Assembly: GCA_002310035.1 (NCBI GenBank) | Contig: DBYC01000089.1 | Location: 1 to 27,451, forward strand | Length of the DNA stretch: 27,451 nucleotides | Source of the DNA: a bacterium UBP6_UBA1196 | Lineage (GTDB): Bacteria > UBP6 > UBA1177 | Reading direction: 5' to 3' | In this document: positions 7,778 through 16,179 of the stretch, piece by piece | Position numbering within the stretch: the first letter of the stretch is position 1 | Layout: each line of letters begins with the position of its first letter | Position numbers and translations under genes: made by a program | The notes under the pieces: generated by a model | What the model saw: the letters and a program-made list of their open reading frames with translations, nothing else | Told to the model about the DNA's origin: nothing | The model's database searches: none

Positions 7778-9871
7778 ATGAAAAATTTTTCATTTTTACT
7801 GATTTTATTTGTGTTTTTCTTCGCTGCAAGCGGTTGCAGTTCAAAATCACAGAACAATGAAGATCAAAAGGATGACGGAACAGTAATAAACGATGAAGAT
7901 CTTCCGACAGACGAAATCACTCCTGATAACGAAGAGACGACTGACGAAGAAAACACTTCTGAAAACGGAGATCAGGACGAAGAGGGAGAAAGAGTAGAAC
8001 CGATCTGTCTGACTCCGAAAGCGGGGCCTTACACACTGAAATTCACAGATATTTCGGAAGAAATGGGGATCCTGAAACTCAACGCCCTCGGATCTCAGAT
8101 CACGATCGCAGATATTGACGGCGACAGATGGCCCGATGTCTATACTTCGATCACAAAAAAAATGCGTGAAAATCAGAACGAACCTAAAAACATTTATAAA
8201 CTTCTCAAAAACGTGAAAGGAAAAACTTTTGAAGACGTCACCTTTTCAAGCGGTCTTTTCGCAGACAAGGACGGAACGAACGGCTTAGCTTCGACTTATG
8301 TCGTTTTTGCCGATATGAACAACGACGGTCATCAGGACGCTTTCAATGTTGTTTATGTCGATAACGGCACATTTGATGGAAAAGAAGAGTTCGAGGACGA
8401 CTACTCCCGCGTCTATCTCGGAAACGGAGACGGAACATTCAAATACGTCGGAGGCAACTTTGTCTATGACGATATATTCGAAGCCATTGCGGGCGCAACA
8501 TTCCTCGACTACGACCACGACGGCGTGATCGACCTTTTCGTCGGCAGGCACTATAACAAATACGGTTATCTTAACTCATGTGAACCCGACACGCTTATGA
8601 AAGGTCTCGGAAACGGAAAATTCCAGAATATCGTTGACGGAACAAGCGGACTTGAAACCGAAGTTTACAACAAAGATAACCTTCTGAACGGCAAATTCAA
8701 CAAGCCGACATGGGGCGTCAGCGCATGCGATGTCGACGGCGACAGTTTTGCCGACATTCTTACTTCAAGCTACGGAAGATCCTACAACATGCTTTACAGA
8801 AACAAAGGCGACGGAACATTTGACGATCTTTCGATAAGCTCGAACTTTGCACACGACGACAACGAAAACTACGGCAGCGACCAGTTTTTCGCATGTTACT
8901 GCGAGGATGAATCGAATAAAACAACCGATTACTGCAGCATTTCACAAGGTGCTCTGATTGACTGCAGCAGCGTAGGAACAGGCAACTGGAACCCCGGTTT
9001 TGACGATCAGCCTTACCGCCTCGGCGGAAACAGCGCCGGAACGCTCTGCGGCGACTTTGACGGCGACGGCGACACAGACCTTTTCCAGATCGAGCTTGCT
9101 CACTGGCACATAGGCCAGGCGAGCGACAAATCACAGCTTATCCTTAATGACGGCTTCCCAGAAAAACCATTGCGACGCCTTTCGGAAGAGGAAAGCGGTA
9201 TTACGAGAAAACGCTCCGGCTCGTGGAACGACGGCGATCTGGGCGGCTTTGCGGCTGATTTCGACAACGACGGAAAACTCGACATCTACATTCTGAGTTC
9301 CGATTATCCGGGCACAAAATCGATGCTTTTCCAGCAGCAGGCTGACGGCAAGTTTAAAGACACGGCAAAAGAGGCTGCTGCTCAGGTCCTCCGCGCCCAC
9401 GGCGGCGCATTCGTCGATATCGACCGCGACGGCGACTACGATCTCATTGTCGGCACATCATTCATGCGCTGGAACAAGAACGATTCAGACGGAGGAAACA
9501 ACATACCAGAAAAACAGTGGATAAAAGTCCTCCGCAACGACACCGGACAGGATGCAAACAAAGTTATAATCGACATTTCAGGAAGCACGGCAAACCGCGA
9601 TGCGATAGGCGCAAAAATCATCGTCAAAGCAGGCGGGAAGCAGTTTGTCCGCGAAGTTCAGGGTGCTTACGGCCTTAACGGATTCCAGAACGATCATCTC
9701 CAGATCATCGGCCTTGGTGAAATCTGCGAAATCGAAGAAATCGAAGTTCGCTGGCCAGACAAAGAAAACTCTGTCACGAAATACGACAAGGTCTATGCGA
9801 ACTATGTTCTTGAAATCAATCAGGAAACAGGACTTAAGCACCACAAAATCGAGGAATACTTCGGCAAATAG
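7778..9871 (+). CDS. FG-GAP/VCBS-repeat lipoprotein with C-terminal ASPIC/UnbV domain
   Basis: 697 aa from the ATG at 7778, chosen because AAAGGAG lies just before it and the signal peptide starts there; an upstream in-frame extension has no support. The lipobox is AASGC with Cys20. Residues about 21-72 form an acidic Asp/Glu/Thr linker. Seven calcium-type DxDxDxxxD loops follow, near residues 112-120, 179-187, 244-252, 318-326, 426-434, 494-502 and 547-555, typical of FG-GAP/VCBS beta-propeller blades. Residues about 607-682 match the ASPIC/UnbV domain (RDAIGAKIIV, then YGLNGFQNDH, then EIEVRWPD). Extra cysteines between 372 and 424 may form disulfides. It is probably an outer-membrane-anchored, calcium-dependent adhesion or binding protein; the ligand is unknown. 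The rhomboid gene starts 6 bp downstream. Confidence 0.93.
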   Translation: MKNFSFLLILFVFFFAASGCSSKSQNNEDQKDDGTVINDEDLPTDEITPDNEETTDEENTSENGDQDEEGERVEPICLTPKAGPYTLKFTDISEEMGILKLNALGSQITIADIDGDRWPDVYTSITKKMRENQNEPKNIYKLLKNVKGKTFEDVTFSSGLFADKDGTNGLASTYVVFADMNNDGHQDAFNVVYVDNGTFDGKEEFEDDYSRVYLGNGDGTFKYVGGNFVYDDIFEAIAGATFLDYDHDGVIDLFVGRHYNKYGYLNSCEPDTLMKGLGNGKFQNIVDGTSGLETEVYNKDNLLNGKFNKPTWGVSACDVDGDSFADILTSSYGRSYNMLYRNKGDGTFDDLSISSNFAHDDNENYGSDQFFACYCEDESNKTTDYCSISQGALIDCSSVGTGNWNPGFDDQPYRLGGNSAGTLCGDFDGDGDTDLFQIELAHWHIGQASDKSQLILNDGFPEKPLRRLSEEESGITRKRSGSWNDGDLGGFAADFDNDGKLDIYILSSDYPGTKSMLFQQQADGKFKDTAKEAAAQVLRAHGGAFVDIDRDGDYDLIVGTSFMRWNKNDSDGGNNIPEKQWIKVLRNDTGQDANKVIIDISGSTANRDAIGAKIIVKAGGKQFVREVQGAYGLNGFQNDHLQIIGLGEICEIEEIEVRWPDKENSVTKYDKVYANYVLEINQETGLKHHKIEEYFGK

Positions 9872-9877
9872 CACTTT

Positions 9878-10759
9878 ATGGAAGAAAATCAAAATAATTT
9901 CCTATACATAGCTGCACCAGACAAAAAAACGGCACGGGAATATTCCGTTTTGCTTGATTCGCTCGGAATCGCGAACAACGCCGTTTTCCGCTGGAACTCG
10001 TGGCAGATCGAAGTCGATCTAAAAGATTACGAAAATGCAAAAAGCGAAATTTCTGCTTATGAAAAATCGGGACGAATAGAAAGAATTCACAACAAATTCG
10101 CCCACATACGCTTTCAGAAAGTTAACTGGGCACAACTTGCCGCGACTCTCGCGCTTCTTGCAGCATTCCACATTTTTATCTATGAATCCGACCACTTGGA
10201 GTTGATAAAAGCAGGGCGTTCGAGTGCCGCAGCAATAACCGAAGGCGAAATTTTCAGGGCAGTCACGGCTCTCACGCTTCACGGCGACTATAAGCACCTT
10301 TTTTCGAACATTTTTTTCGGCGGGATCGTCCTATGGGCTCTCTCGACAATGACCGGAACAGGACTCGCGCTCGTTCTGGCTCTTTTCACCGGCTTTGCAG
10401 GAAATGTCATGAACGCGTTTTTCTACGGCAGCGCACACAACTCGATCGGTGCTTCGACCTCTGTTTTCGGAGTGATCGGCGTTCTTGCCGGATTGCAGTT
10501 TTTCGACAGTTTCCGTGAAAAAAAACTAGGACGATGGATCCCGCTCGGAGCTGCATTGGGACTGCTGGCCATGCTCGGAAGCAGTGACAAAAGCGATGTC
10601 ATGGCACATCTTTTCGGCCTTGCCACCGGACTTCCGGCAGGAGCGGTTTTCGGAATCATCTTTTCAAAGCGGCAAATTCCGGGAAAAACGTTTCAGAATA
10701 TAGCGGCGGCTGTTTTCATTCTGACAATATCCGCGTGCTGGATGAAAGCGGTGATGTAG
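9878..10759 (+). CDS. Rhomboid family intramembrane serine protease
   Basis: 293 aa. Residues 1-80 are a soluble N-terminal domain of alternating strands and helices, in the place of the cytosolic domain of GlpG-type rhomboids. About six membrane segments follow. Rhomboid landmarks are HGDYKHLFSN (135-144, with the His and Asn of transmembrane helix 2), GASTSVFG (191-198, nucleophile Ser193) and AHLFGLATG (243-251, catalytic His244). The usual GxSG is GAST here, a conservative change at the residue after the nucleophile. The enzyme would cleave transmembrane helices near the outer face of the inner membrane. It follows the FG-GAP lipoprotein by 6 bp with no clear ribosome site, so translation is probably coupled. 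Its stop is 3 bp from the stop of the convergent lipoprotein gene. Confidence 0.88.
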   Translation: MEENQNNFLYIAAPDKKTAREYSVLLDSLGIANNAVFRWNSWQIEVDLKDYENAKSEISAYEKSGRIERIHNKFAHIRFQKVNWAQLAATLALLAAFHIFIYESDHLELIKAGRSSAAAITEGEIFRAVTALTLHGDYKHLFSNIFFGGIVLWALSTMTGTGLALVLALFTGFAGNVMNAFFYGSAHNSIGASTSVFGVIGVLAGLQFFDSFREKKLGRWIPLGAALGLLAMLGSSDKSDVMAHLFGLATGLPAGAVFGIIFSKRQIPGKTFQNIAAAVFILTISACWMKAVM

Positions 10760-10762
10760 ATT

Positions 10763-11809
10763 TTATTCGCCCCATACAAAAATATCGTCGAACCAGACCT
10801 TGTGATATTGCTTGTTTGATGCGAGACAAATGTTCGGGATCGACCAATAATCAAGATCAAACGGCTGATTTTCGATTTTCAGCTCGTCATCGACCCAAAG
10901 AGAGACAGTTTTTTTCAACTGATCCATTTTAGCACGGATTTTATACCAGTGATCCGGTTCATAGGATGGCGAACCATTCTCGTAGACAGTCCATTCAGGA
11001 ATCTGGTAACGGATTTTTCCGTTAGCGAGTTCGACTTTCAAATATATATCGCCCCAGTTCGTGCGGCCGTCTTCCCTTTCAAAAGTGCAGAGCGCGAAAG
11101 AAACATCGTCTCCTTCCGTGTTCATCTTCGCCTCGACATTGATGACATCAGGAACTTCGGGGAGAACCGCTGTCATGATCGCTGACAATTTTTTGTTGCT
11201 GCGCCCCCAAAGATGCATGCTGTTTTCAGCCGAGACATATTTTTCGGATGTAACGACCTGATACTGAACCCCTTCGCCGTAATATTTCAATGTCCATTTT
11301 TCATTAGGAAAAGAACCTGCGACATAGGAATCAAAATCTTCTTTGAAAAAGGCGTTCCTGCAAACTTTTGCGCCTCCGCAGCCGTCAGTCGCGACACAGA
11401 GATCAGCGCCGCAGCAGTCTTCAACAGTTTCGCACGACGAAGCAGCGCAGTTCGAACCGTTGAAAACAGAACCGCAAAGAAGAAGATCCGAGTCCGGCTG
11501 TTCATTGTCAGACTCTCCGTTTTCTTCATCATCCGGCAGGAGATCTTTGTCATCTTCATTACTTCCGCCGTCAGGACCGTTTTCGCTTTCGCTGCCTTCC
11601 TGCACAGTTTCATCCTGGATTTCATGCGATCCATCGTTTAAAGAAGGTGTTTCATCATCATTTTTCTCATTGGAATCGCCGGTTTCCGCTGTTCCTGAAT
11701 TATCCGGGACCTCCGAAGCATCGTCGGAGAGTGAAGAAATTTTTTGAGCACCATTCCCGCTGCATGAAACAAAAAACAAAAGAATCAGAACCGATAAAAA
11801 CCTGTACAT
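10763..11809 (-). CDS. Acidic-linker lipoprotein with lectin-like (ConA/LamG-fold) C-terminus
   Basis: 348 aa. The signal peptide ends in FFVSC with Cys16 as the lipid anchor. Residues about 25-110 are an Asp/Glu/Ser/Asn/Pro linker. A cysteine-rich knot follows (about 111-152: SSCETVEDCCGADLC and CGGAKVC). The C-terminal ~190 residues look like a concanavalin-like jelly roll as found in LamG and DUF1080-type sugar-binding domains. The pattern includes FKEDFDSY at its start, EPDHWYKIRAKMD and VSLWVDDELKI near its end, and a closing VWFDDIFVWG. No catalytic residues can be assigned, so glycan binding at the cell surface is the most reasonable inference. The start has AAGGAG before the ATG, and the promoter is at 11848-11875. 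Confidence 0.88.
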   Translation of the reverse strand: MYRFLSVLILLFFVSCSGNGAQKISSLSDDASEVPDNSGTAETGDSNEKNDDETPSLNDGSHEIQDETVQEGSESENGPDGGSNEDDKDLLPDDEENGESDNEQPDSDLLLCGSVFNGSNCAASSCETVEDCCGADLCVATDGCGGAKVCRNAFFKEDFDSYVAGSFPNEKWTLKYYGEGVQYQVVTSEKYVSAENSMHLWGRSNKKLSAIMTAVLPEVPDVINVEAKMNTEGDDVSFALCTFEREDGRTNWGDIYLKVELANGKIRYQIPEWTVYENGSPSYEPDHWYKIRAKMDQLKKTVSLWVDDELKIENQPFDLDYWSIPNICLASNKQYHKVWFDDIFVWGE

Positions 11810-11847
11810 TTGTCGTCTCCTTGCAAAAACAACAATAAAACCTTTTT

Positions 11848-11875
11848 ATTTTAACCGTTTTCAAAATATTATCAA
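11848..11875 (-). promoter_or_regulatory. Sigma70-type promoter for the lectin-like lipoprotein
   Basis: Minus strand: TTGATA (11870-11875), 16-base spacer, TAAAAT (11848-11853). It sits about 40 bases upstream of the ATG. The discriminator here is A-rich (AAAAAG), unlike that of the other lipoprotein promoters at the left end. Confidence 0.55.
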
Positions 11876-12018
11876 TGCCATTTTTTATCAGGCTGTAACA
11901 GCAAACAGAATCGCATGGATCTATTGCGTTCGGTTAAAAAAAATGTTAGTTAAAAGCGTCTGATTCCGGGAGACGCAACTGCCTGAATCATAGAAATTTT
12001 TAAATAGTCGAGGTCAAA

Positions 12019-13410
12019 ATGGTAAAGAAAAGAACTTCTTTCGTCTGCACTAACTGCTCCTACACAACTCCGAAATGGATGGGGAGATGCCCCGAATGCG
12101 GAGAGTGGAATTCCTTGGTGGAAAAGGATGAAACTGTCGCTCCTGAAGAGAACCACAGGCTTTTCGCGACTTCTCCCGACGCGGTCTACACCCACATTTC
12201 CGAGGTCAAAAGCGTTGACAACGAAAGGGTCAAAACGGGATATAAGGAACTCGACAGGATATTGGGCGGCGGCGTTGTAAAAGGAAGCTACAACCTTATC
12301 AGCGGCCATCCGGGAGTCGGAAAATCGACACTCATGCTCCAGACGGCGCTCGAACTTTCGAAGCAGTGCAAAGTGCTCTATCTTTCGGCGGAAGAGAGCG
12401 TTTCTCAGGTCAAGATCCGTTTTGAAAGGCTCGCCGGCAAAAAAGGGTGCGGAAGCCTTTTTCTTTCCAACGAAAGCAATCTCGACAAACTCCGCGCGAA
12501 ACTTGAGGAAGAGGATTTCGACGTCCTTTTCTGCGATTCGATCCAGTCGGTCTATTCGCCGTCAGTTCTGGGTATCCCCGGTTCTGTGAGCCAGATCAAA
12601 GAGTGTGCTGTAAGACTTCTCGAAACGGCGAAAAGAAAAGGGATCACGGTTTTCGTAGTAGGACATGTCACCAAAAATGGCGAGATCGCCGGCCCCATGC
12701 TGCTTGAGCACATGGTCGATTCTGTGCTTATTTTCGAAGGCGATCCTTCGCTCGGATACAGAGTCCTGCGCTGCTCGAAAAACCGTTTCGGCGCGACAGA
12801 CGAAATAGGGATTTTCACAATGACATCGAACGGACTCACCGAAGTCGAAAACCCGAGCCAGTTTTTCCTGTCCGACAACATCGGCTCGATCTCAGGCTCG
12901 GCGAGAGCGCTTGTTCTCGAAGGGACCCGCCCGTTTCTGATCGAAGTCCAGTCGCTCGTCACAAATTCGAATCTGCCGCAGCCGCGCCGCGTCGTAACAG
13001 GGATCGACAGCGGAAGACTCGCCATGATCTGCGCTATTCTCGAAAAAAGATGCGACATATACTTCTCGAATTTCGATATTTTCGTAAACGTTGTAGGCGG
13101 CCTTAAAATCAAGACTCCGTGTGTAGATCTGCCTCTTGCGGCATCGCTTTTCTCGTCAGTCTTAAACCTTTCGCTGCCCGTTGACTGGGCCTTTGTCGGA
13201 GAGATCGGATTGGGCGGCGAAGTGCGCGAAGTTCCGGGCCTTGAGATCATGCTGAAAGAAGGGGCAAGACTCGGGCTGAGCAAGATTTTCGCTCCGGTAG
13301 AGCGCAGCAACAAAGAGAAAAAATACTCAGGCAAAGCAGAAATAGTCAGGATCTCCCACATTGACGAAATCAGGGAACATATCGCTTCGACAAATATTTT
13401 TGACAGATAG
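12019..13410 (+). CDS. radA: DNA repair protein RadA (Sms)
   Basis: 463 aa, normal RadA length. A four-cysteine zinc finger lies at 10-27 (Cys10, Cys13, Cys24, Cys27, inside CTNCSYTTPKWMGRCPECG). The RecA-like ATPase core has Walker A GHPGVGKST at 96-104 and the RadA-specific KNRFG at 254-258. The C-terminal third is the Lon-protease-like domain without a protease site, which shapes the RadA hexamer. RadA is a hexameric branch-migration helicase that acts with RecA in recombination and repair of stalled forks. The ribosome site is GAGGT before the ATG. The upstream region to 11876 holds no promoter I would defend. The stop codon is 2 bp from the stop of the convergent RNase HIII gene. Confidence 0.97.
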   Translation: MVKKRTSFVCTNCSYTTPKWMGRCPECGEWNSLVEKDETVAPEENHRLFATSPDAVYTHISEVKSVDNERVKTGYKELDRILGGGVVKGSYNLISGHPGVGKSTLMLQTALELSKQCKVLYLSAEESVSQVKIRFERLAGKKGCGSLFLSNESNLDKLRAKLEEEDFDVLFCDSIQSVYSPSVLGIPGSVSQIKECAVRLLETAKRKGITVFVVGHVTKNGEIAGPMLLEHMVDSVLIFEGDPSLGYRVLRCSKNRFGATDEIGIFTMTSNGLTEVENPSQFFLSDNIGSISGSARALVLEGTRPFLIEVQSLVTNSNLPQPRRVVTGIDSGRLAMICAILEKRCDIYFSNFDIFVNVVGGLKIKTPCVDLPLAASLFSSVLNLSLPVDWAFVGEIGLGGEVREVPGLEIMLKEGARLGLSKIFAPVERSNKEKKYSGKAEIVRISHIDEIREHIASTNIFDR

Positions 13411-13412
13411 TT

Positions 13413-14342
13413 TTAAGACTGCAAAAATCTGTTCCCGAGCAGCGCAGCACAGTTTGCAAAGTGCTTTTTGGCAATTTTATCGATAATCTGCAGACCGAAC
13501 TCTTCTATTATTTTTTCAAGAAGCATATCCGATTCAGTGCCGCTTCCCGGAACAAGCGTAAATTTGTTTTCAAGGGTCGTTTCGCTTATCTGCCGCAATG
13601 AAAGAAGGTAACCTGCCCGCGCAATTACGGAAGCCAGCGCTACGGCAGGATTCTGCTCTGCACGAACCTGAAAATCGACCGGAATACCGGCTGAAGCTGC
13701 CGCAATCAGTGAATTCGCCGCGGAATTATCGGTGAATTTATCCACAAGAACACGCCTGACATCATTCCGTTTCGCAACGACATTGGAAACAGCCTTTGAA
13801 TGCGCCCAGGCCAGAAGATGGGTCAGATTCTTCCCCTGCGCCGTCAAATTTTCATAAAAAGAATTGTATCTTTCAGGCATGATGCGGACAAGCGAAAACG
13901 AATCAGAGAATCCGGTCCTTATTTTTTCGTAAATTTCCAGAATGTCTTTGTCCTTCATCCGCTTGCTGTCTTTGACATCGAGCTTCAAAAGCTCGTTCTC
14001 ACGTTCTCCGAGTACGAACGAACAGACGACCAGCGGACCGAAGACATCACCCTTTCCGGCTTCGTCACTGCCCAGAGTACCTGTTTCAGAAAGCATAGAA
14101 AGAAGGATCGAACGGACCGTTTCATCGGAGGTGACGATCGAAAAGCCTTTCTTTTCAGTATGATACACTGCGACATTTGTCTCTTTTTTATCCTTCCGTG
14201 TTCTGCTGCCGATTTTGAAAGCTATGCCATACGGAATTTCCTTGAAATTTCCGCTGTCTACCTCGAACCCGGCCTTAAGAAGCCCGGCATATGCCTTTTC
14301 GATGAAACCGGACAGCTGAATATCGTTTGAAAACAAACTCAA
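13413..14342 (-). CDS. rnhC: Ribonuclease HIII
   Basis: 309 aa, typical for RNase HIII. Residues about 1-85 form the TBP-like substrate-binding domain that separates HIII from HII. The catalytic half opens with GSDEAGKGDVFGP (91-103), the HIII form of the motif, with Asp93 and Glu94 as metal ligands. It continues with DSKRMKD (125-131), LVDKFTD around Asp201, and NPAVALASVIAR (231-242). The enzyme cleaves the RNA strand of RNA-DNA hybrids in the cytoplasm and clears R-loops and primers. The start is TTG at 14342, overlapping the TGA of the response-regulator gene, with GAGAGG 5 bases before it. This implies coupled translation of the two genes. Confidence 0.95.
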   Translation of the reverse strand: MSLFSNDIQLSGFIEKAYAGLLKAGFEVDSGNFKEIPYGIAFKIGSRTRKDKKETNVAVYHTEKKGFSIVTSDETVRSILLSMLSETGTLGSDEAGKGDVFGPLVVCSFVLGERENELLKLDVKDSKRMKDKDILEIYEKIRTGFSDSFSLVRIMPERYNSFYENLTAQGKNLTHLLAWAHSKAVSNVVAKRNDVRRVLVDKFTDNSAANSLIAAASAGIPVDFQVRAEQNPAVALASVIARAGYLLSLRQISETTLENKFTLVPGSGTESDMLLEKIIEEFGLQIIDKIAKKHFANCAALLGNRFLQS

Positions 14343-14716
14343 AGCGCCCTCTCAGCGGATTTTTCGATCACTTTTACTATTTCGCCATAGTTTACAGGTT
14401 TTACAAAAACATCGTCGAAACCGTTTTCCAGAAGCATTTTCCTTGCATCGCGCAATGCATATGCAGTAACGGCGAAAACAGGCATGGAAATTCCTTTTTC
14501 TTTAGCCTTGTCACGCATTCTGTGCATCATTTCGATTCCGTCCATACCGGGCAGCTGAATATCCGTGACAACCGCAGCGAGCAGAGAAGTTCTGTCAAAA
14601 AGTTCCAGAGCTTCATATGCATCGACAGCCGCAACGACCTCTACTCCGAGCCGCTCAAAGCATTTGCGCGACACAATCATATTGACAGTATCGTCTTCGA
14701 CAAGCAGGATTTTCAA
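14339..14716 (-). CDS. Single-domain (CheY-like) response regulator
   Basis: 125 aa, a lone receiver domain with no output domain. The phosphorylation machinery is complete: acidic pair Asp8-Asp9, phospho-acceptor Asp52 in VVTDIQLPGMDG, switch Thr84 and conserved Lys106 in VKPVN. It resembles receivers of the hybrid-kinase class, with the VMPVFAVTA-like strand seen here as MPVFAVTAYA. No histidine kinase, chemotaxis or flagellar gene is near, so its partner lies elsewhere. The last 4 bases overlap the start of rnhC. Its own start has GGAG about 14 bases upstream. Confidence 0.93.
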   Translation of the reverse strand: MKILLVEDDTVNMIVSRKCFERLGVEVVAAVDAYEALELFDRTSLLAAVVTDIQLPGMDGIEMMHRMRDKAKEKGISMPVFAVTAYALRDARKMLLENGFDDVFVKPVNYGEIVKVIEKSAERAL

Positions 14717-14802
14717 ATTTCACTCCTACGCAAATCCGGTAAAGGGTATACAAAAAATCTCAAACTGAAAGAAAAAAACACATTTGCAAAAATATTCTTT
14801 TT

Positions 14803-14816
14803 GTGAATTATTTCAC
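14803..14816. promoter_or_regulatory. Perfect inverted repeat, possible operator
   Basis: GTGAA-TTAT-TTCAC is a perfect 5-bp inverted repeat around 4 bases. It lies 27 bases before the start of the coiled-coil gene, in the 126-bp divergent region shared with the response-regulator gene. It could be a dimer-binding operator. It is short enough to be chance. Confidence 0.3.
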
Positions 14817-14842
14817 GAGGATCGTTTTTTGGGGAGGCAAAT

Positions 14843-16156
14843 ATGAAAATCCGTCTGTTTTTAATTATTCTCATCTTTTCTTCACTTATTTACGCCGACA
14901 TTTACAAAGAAGAGGGCAAAAAAATCAAATCGGACAGAAAAAGGATCATCGAAATCGAAAAGAAACTGGCAGCAGACGAAAAAGAGTGCAACAGCGCACC
15001 GCAACAGAATCTGGACAGGAATGTGATCAGCGAACTTAAAATATACTGCGAGGCGAGAGAATCGGCGAAATCGCGTATTCCGGCGCTGAAAACCCTGCTT
15101 GACGAATACGAAAGCAGCCTTAACAACTATCTTCAGGAATGCAAAACTGTAAACGATGACGAAACCTACTCCAAATGTGAAAATCTCGACCGTCAAACGG
15201 CAAATGCAGCCGAAAACCTGAACAACGAAAAAGAAAATTTCAACAGCGACATTGACACCATGGAAAATGCCGCGGCAAAAGCCAAAGAGCTCAACGAAAG
15301 AAACAACGACGCGAACAGACAGGATTTTATCAGGACCGTTTCGAACAATCTGCAGGCAAAAAAGGAACTGGTAACAGCCATGAAAAAAGGGCTTGCTGAA
15401 GACAAAAAAACATTTCAGAATTCAAAAAAACAACTTACAAATTCACTGAAAAGCAGTTCCGGAGAAACATCCGCGAAAGGCAGTGCGTTTCTGGAAAAAC
15501 TCAACGGGACCCTTTTGCAGAACGGCGCACTGGACAGACTGTGCGACTCGATGTTCCAGGCAATAAACGAAGCGAAAAATGTCTGTATTTCGAAAATCGA
15601 CATGAAAAAATGCAACGCTTCCGAGACAAAAATGGAGAATCTTTTCAACGACGGGAACGAAAAACTCACAATTTACAAAGATGAAAAGAGTGCTCTTGTC
15701 TCACTGGAAAACGAATACAGCAAGGCAGGAATGGGCGACATCCTGACCAGGACTGAAAACGCGCAGAAAACGATAACGGCTTACCTGAAAGGGCTGAAAG
15801 AGCAGAACAGTTACCTCAGGCAGCAGATCGAAATGAGCGCGAACAACATGGAAGTCGTAAAAAGCAGAAACAACAAGAAGCTTCTTGACACCTATTCCGC
15901 ACTCGTCACAAGAGCGAAAGAACTGGAGAAAGATAACTCCGACCACACTCTATTTTATGAAGAAAGTATCAATAAAATCAACAACTTTACAACTTCGTGC
16001 ATTCAAGGCAAAACCGAACTGACCGCCGAATGCAGGATCGAAGGCGAAAAAATCACAGAAGCAATAAATTCTCACGAACCGAAGATCACGAAATACGGCG
16101 GGAACTTTAATAAACTTGCCGGAGATTTTGATGATTTTTACAAAAAATTCAAATAG
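14843..16156 (+). CDS. Secreted coiled-coil protein of unknown function
   Basis: 437 aa. The N-terminus is a signal peptide (MKIRLFLIILIFSSLIYA) with no lipobox, so the protein is probably periplasmic. Nearly all the rest is predicted helix: rich in Lys, Glu, Asn and Ala with heptad-like spacing over about residues 25-225 and 270-430, interrupted by a Ser/Gly-rich hinge near 199-215. Single cysteines recur along it in EC-x-T contexts (for example LQECKTVNDD and SKCENLD), suggesting disulfides that staple the helices. I do not recognise the family. A structural role or a spacer in the cell envelope is possible. The start has GGGGAGG before the ATG. It stands alone between the response-regulator gene and the convergent lnt gene, 23 bp away. 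Confidence 0.85.
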   Translation: MKIRLFLIILIFSSLIYADIYKEEGKKIKSDRKRIIEIEKKLAADEKECNSAPQQNLDRNVISELKIYCEARESAKSRIPALKTLLDEYESSLNNYLQECKTVNDDETYSKCENLDRQTANAAENLNNEKENFNSDIDTMENAAAKAKELNERNNDANRQDFIRTVSNNLQAKKELVTAMKKGLAEDKKTFQNSKKQLTNSLKSSSGETSAKGSAFLEKLNGTLLQNGALDRLCDSMFQAINEAKNVCISKIDMKKCNASETKMENLFNDGNEKLTIYKDEKSALVSLENEYSKAGMGDILTRTENAQKTITAYLKGLKEQNSYLRQQIEMSANNMEVVKSRNNKKLLDTYSALVTRAKELEKDNSDHTLFYEESINKINNFTTSCIQGKTELTAECRIEGEKITEAINSHEPKITKYGGNFNKLAGDFDDFYKKFK

Positions 16157-16179
16157 TTACACAATATTTTCGCTGGGCA

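Noticed and set aside
11921..11960. TTGCGT with TAGTTA as a radA promoter
   Set aside because: The -10 matches the consensus too poorly to defend.
12552..13361. 269-codon minus-strand frame inside radA
   Set aside because: It is fully antisense to RadA, whose motifs are intact; its composition is a codon-complement artefact.
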